Source: Actinomycetota bacterium (GTDB lineage Bacteria > Actinomycetota > Thermoleophilia > Miltoncostaeales > Miltoncostaeaceae). Taken from it: a stretch of DNA of 6,054 nucleotides. The DNA is taken from positions 1 to 6,054 of the forward strand of contig SXZC01000163.1 in the NCBI GenBank assembly GCA_005788075.1, written 5' to 3'. How positions within the stretch are numbered: the stretch's first letter is position 1; the number at the start of each line of letters is the position of its first letter. Both the position numbers and the translations under genes were made by a program. A model generated the notes under the pieces. It did no database searches. It worked only from the letters and a program-made list of their open reading frames with translations, and was not told the origin of the DNA. Below are positions 5,267 through 6,054 of the stretch, one piece after another.

Positions 5267-6040
5267 ATGCGCCGCAACCCCTTCAGACCATGGATGTCCC
5301 CCGCTACGATCATCGCGCTCGTGGCGCTGGCCGTCGCGCTCGGGGGCACCGGCTACGCCGTGGTGGCCCTGCAGCCCAACTCCGTGGGCACCGCGCAGCT
5401 GAGGAACGCGGCGGTCACCTCGAAGAAGGTGAAGGACGGCTCGCTCATGGCCGTCGACTTCAAGAAGGGCCAGCTGCCGCGCGGTCCACGCGGGTACGAG
5501 GGCGAGGTCGGCGCCACGGGGGCCACCGGGCCCACCGGCGCCACCGGGGCGCAGGGCCCGGCCGGTCCGGAGGGGCCCGCGGGACCGGCGGGTGCCACCG
5601 GGGCCTCAGGGGCGACCGGCGCCACCGGACCGCCGGGTCCCACCCAGGGGCGGATGTGGACACAGGCCAGTGGGGGTGTCTCTAGCTGCTCTCCGACCGA
5701 TCTCATCACGCAGACCCTGACGCTGCCGACGACGAGCCGGGTACAGCTGGCGGCGACCGCGCAGGTCGTGGCCGCGGGGACGGTGCCGATCCAGCTCACC
5801 GCGGAGATCTGGAGCGGCGGGGCGAGCGTGGCGTCGGTCACCTCCGGGCCGATGATGAATGCGCCCACCACCAAGGACCTCATGACGATCATCGGCATCG
5901 CATCCGACGTGAACGGGCCTGTTGACCTGGCGGCGGGCACCTATCAGCTGCGCCTGCGCCTCACCGAGGACAGCCCCTGCAACGTCGCGGTGAACGCCAC
6001 GGGCATCTCGATGACGGCCGTCACGCTCGGCACCGGCTAG
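5267..6040 (+). CDS. Collagen-like triple-helix repeat protein, membrane-anchored or secreted
   Basis: A complete protein of 257 residues. The N-terminus (MRRNPFRPWMS, then TIIALVALAVALGGTGYAVV, residues 14-33) is one hydrophobic segment, either an uncleaved anchor or an export signal. Residues 38-70 (NSVGTAQLRNAAVTSKKVKDGSL and onward) match a motif I recognise before Gly-rich repeats in Thermoleophilia proteins. Residues 73-126 are 18 uninterrupted Gly-X-Y triplets, such as GPRGYEGEVGATGATGPTG and GPAGPEGPAGPAG, rich in Pro, Ala and Thr, expected to form a trimeric collagen helix. The C-terminal domain (about 127-257) is beta-rich with two cysteines (Cys141, Cys238) that could form a disulfide; I do not recognise its family. 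It probably caps or trimerises the stalk. A surface or adhesive role is inference. The start is ATG 5267, with no clear ribosome binding site. Confidence 0.85.
   Translation: MRRNPFRPWMSPATIIALVALAVALGGTGYAVVALQPNSVGTAQLRNAAVTSKKVKDGSLMAVDFKKGQLPRGPRGYEGEVGATGATGPTGATGAQGPAGPEGPAGPAGATGASGATGATGPPGPTQGRMWTQASGGVSSCSPTDLITQTLTLPTTSRVQLAATAQVVAAGTVPIQLTAEIWSGGASVASVTSGPMMNAPTTKDLMTIIGIASDVNGPVDLAAGTYQLRLRLTEDSPCNVAVNATGISMTAVTLGTG
5483..5644 (+). repeat. Imperfect 9-bp-unit repeat encoding the Gly-X-Y collagen region
   Basis: This coding repeat consists of GGN-led 9-bp units, with GCCACC and CCGGCC-type variants encoding Gly-Ala-Thr and Gly-Pro-Ala. Eighteen units run without a break in phase. 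Such repeats often vary in copy number between strains by slippage or recombination. Confidence 0.8.
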
Positions 6041-6054
6041 GCCTGCGGGGGCCG

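Noticed and set aside
5483..5644. Repeat array resembling CRISPR or a satellite
   Set aside because: The 9-bp periodicity is in frame and encodes Gly-X-Y collagen triplets; there are no spacers.
5020..5685. Open frame on + starting within tRNA-Ser(CGA)
   Set aside because: It overlaps a clear tRNA and the collagen-like gene in another frame, and the product is low-complexity Arg/Gly.

Overview
This is a GC-rich, gene-dense bacterial chromosomal segment. It fits an actinobacterium, most likely of the class Thermoleophilia (Solirubrobacterales-like). The clues are strong GC bias at third codon positions, GTG starts, tRNA genes without encoded CCA, and a collagen-like protein whose N-terminal motif (membrane segment, then NSVGTAQLRNAAVTSKKVKDGSL) I associate with that group. 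The taxonomic call is inference from protein style only.

Left block (1-1436, + strand): the 3' end of dnaX (clamp loader tau/gamma), ybaB/ebfC (nucleoid-associated protein) and recR (recombination mediator). This is the conserved bacterial dnaX-ybaB-recR replication/repair cluster, tightly spaced and probably one operon.

Middle block (1437-4740): after a 129-bp gap with a possible promoter, a PAS sensor joined to a LuxR-type DNA-binding domain is encoded on +. It converges, with only 6 bp between stops, on a long minus-strand gene for a secreted S53 (sedolisin/kumamolisin-type) acid serine-carboxyl peptidase. That peptidase gene is divergent, across 55 bp, from a + strand gene for a four-helix K+-channel-like protein. 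Each of these divergent genes has a -10-like TAGnnT element only 6-8 nt from its ATG, suggesting leaderless transcripts.

Right block (4741-6054): three tRNA genes lie in an island. tRNA-Ser(GGA) and tRNA-Val(CAC) are on the minus strand in tandem, and tRNA-Ser(CGA) is on +, head-to-head with tRNA-Ser(GGA) across 44 bp. A very strong GC hairpin follows tRNA-Ser(CGA). The window ends with a complete membrane-anchored or secreted collagen-like protein with 18 uninterrupted Gly-X-Y triplets.

The genes do not form an evident single pathway. The left block is housekeeping; the middle and right blocks are regulatory, cell-envelope and secreted functions around a tRNA island. I see no mobile element, CRISPR array, prophage or obvious defence system. 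No stretch over 300 bp lacks a gene; the longest gap is 164 bp (5103-5266).
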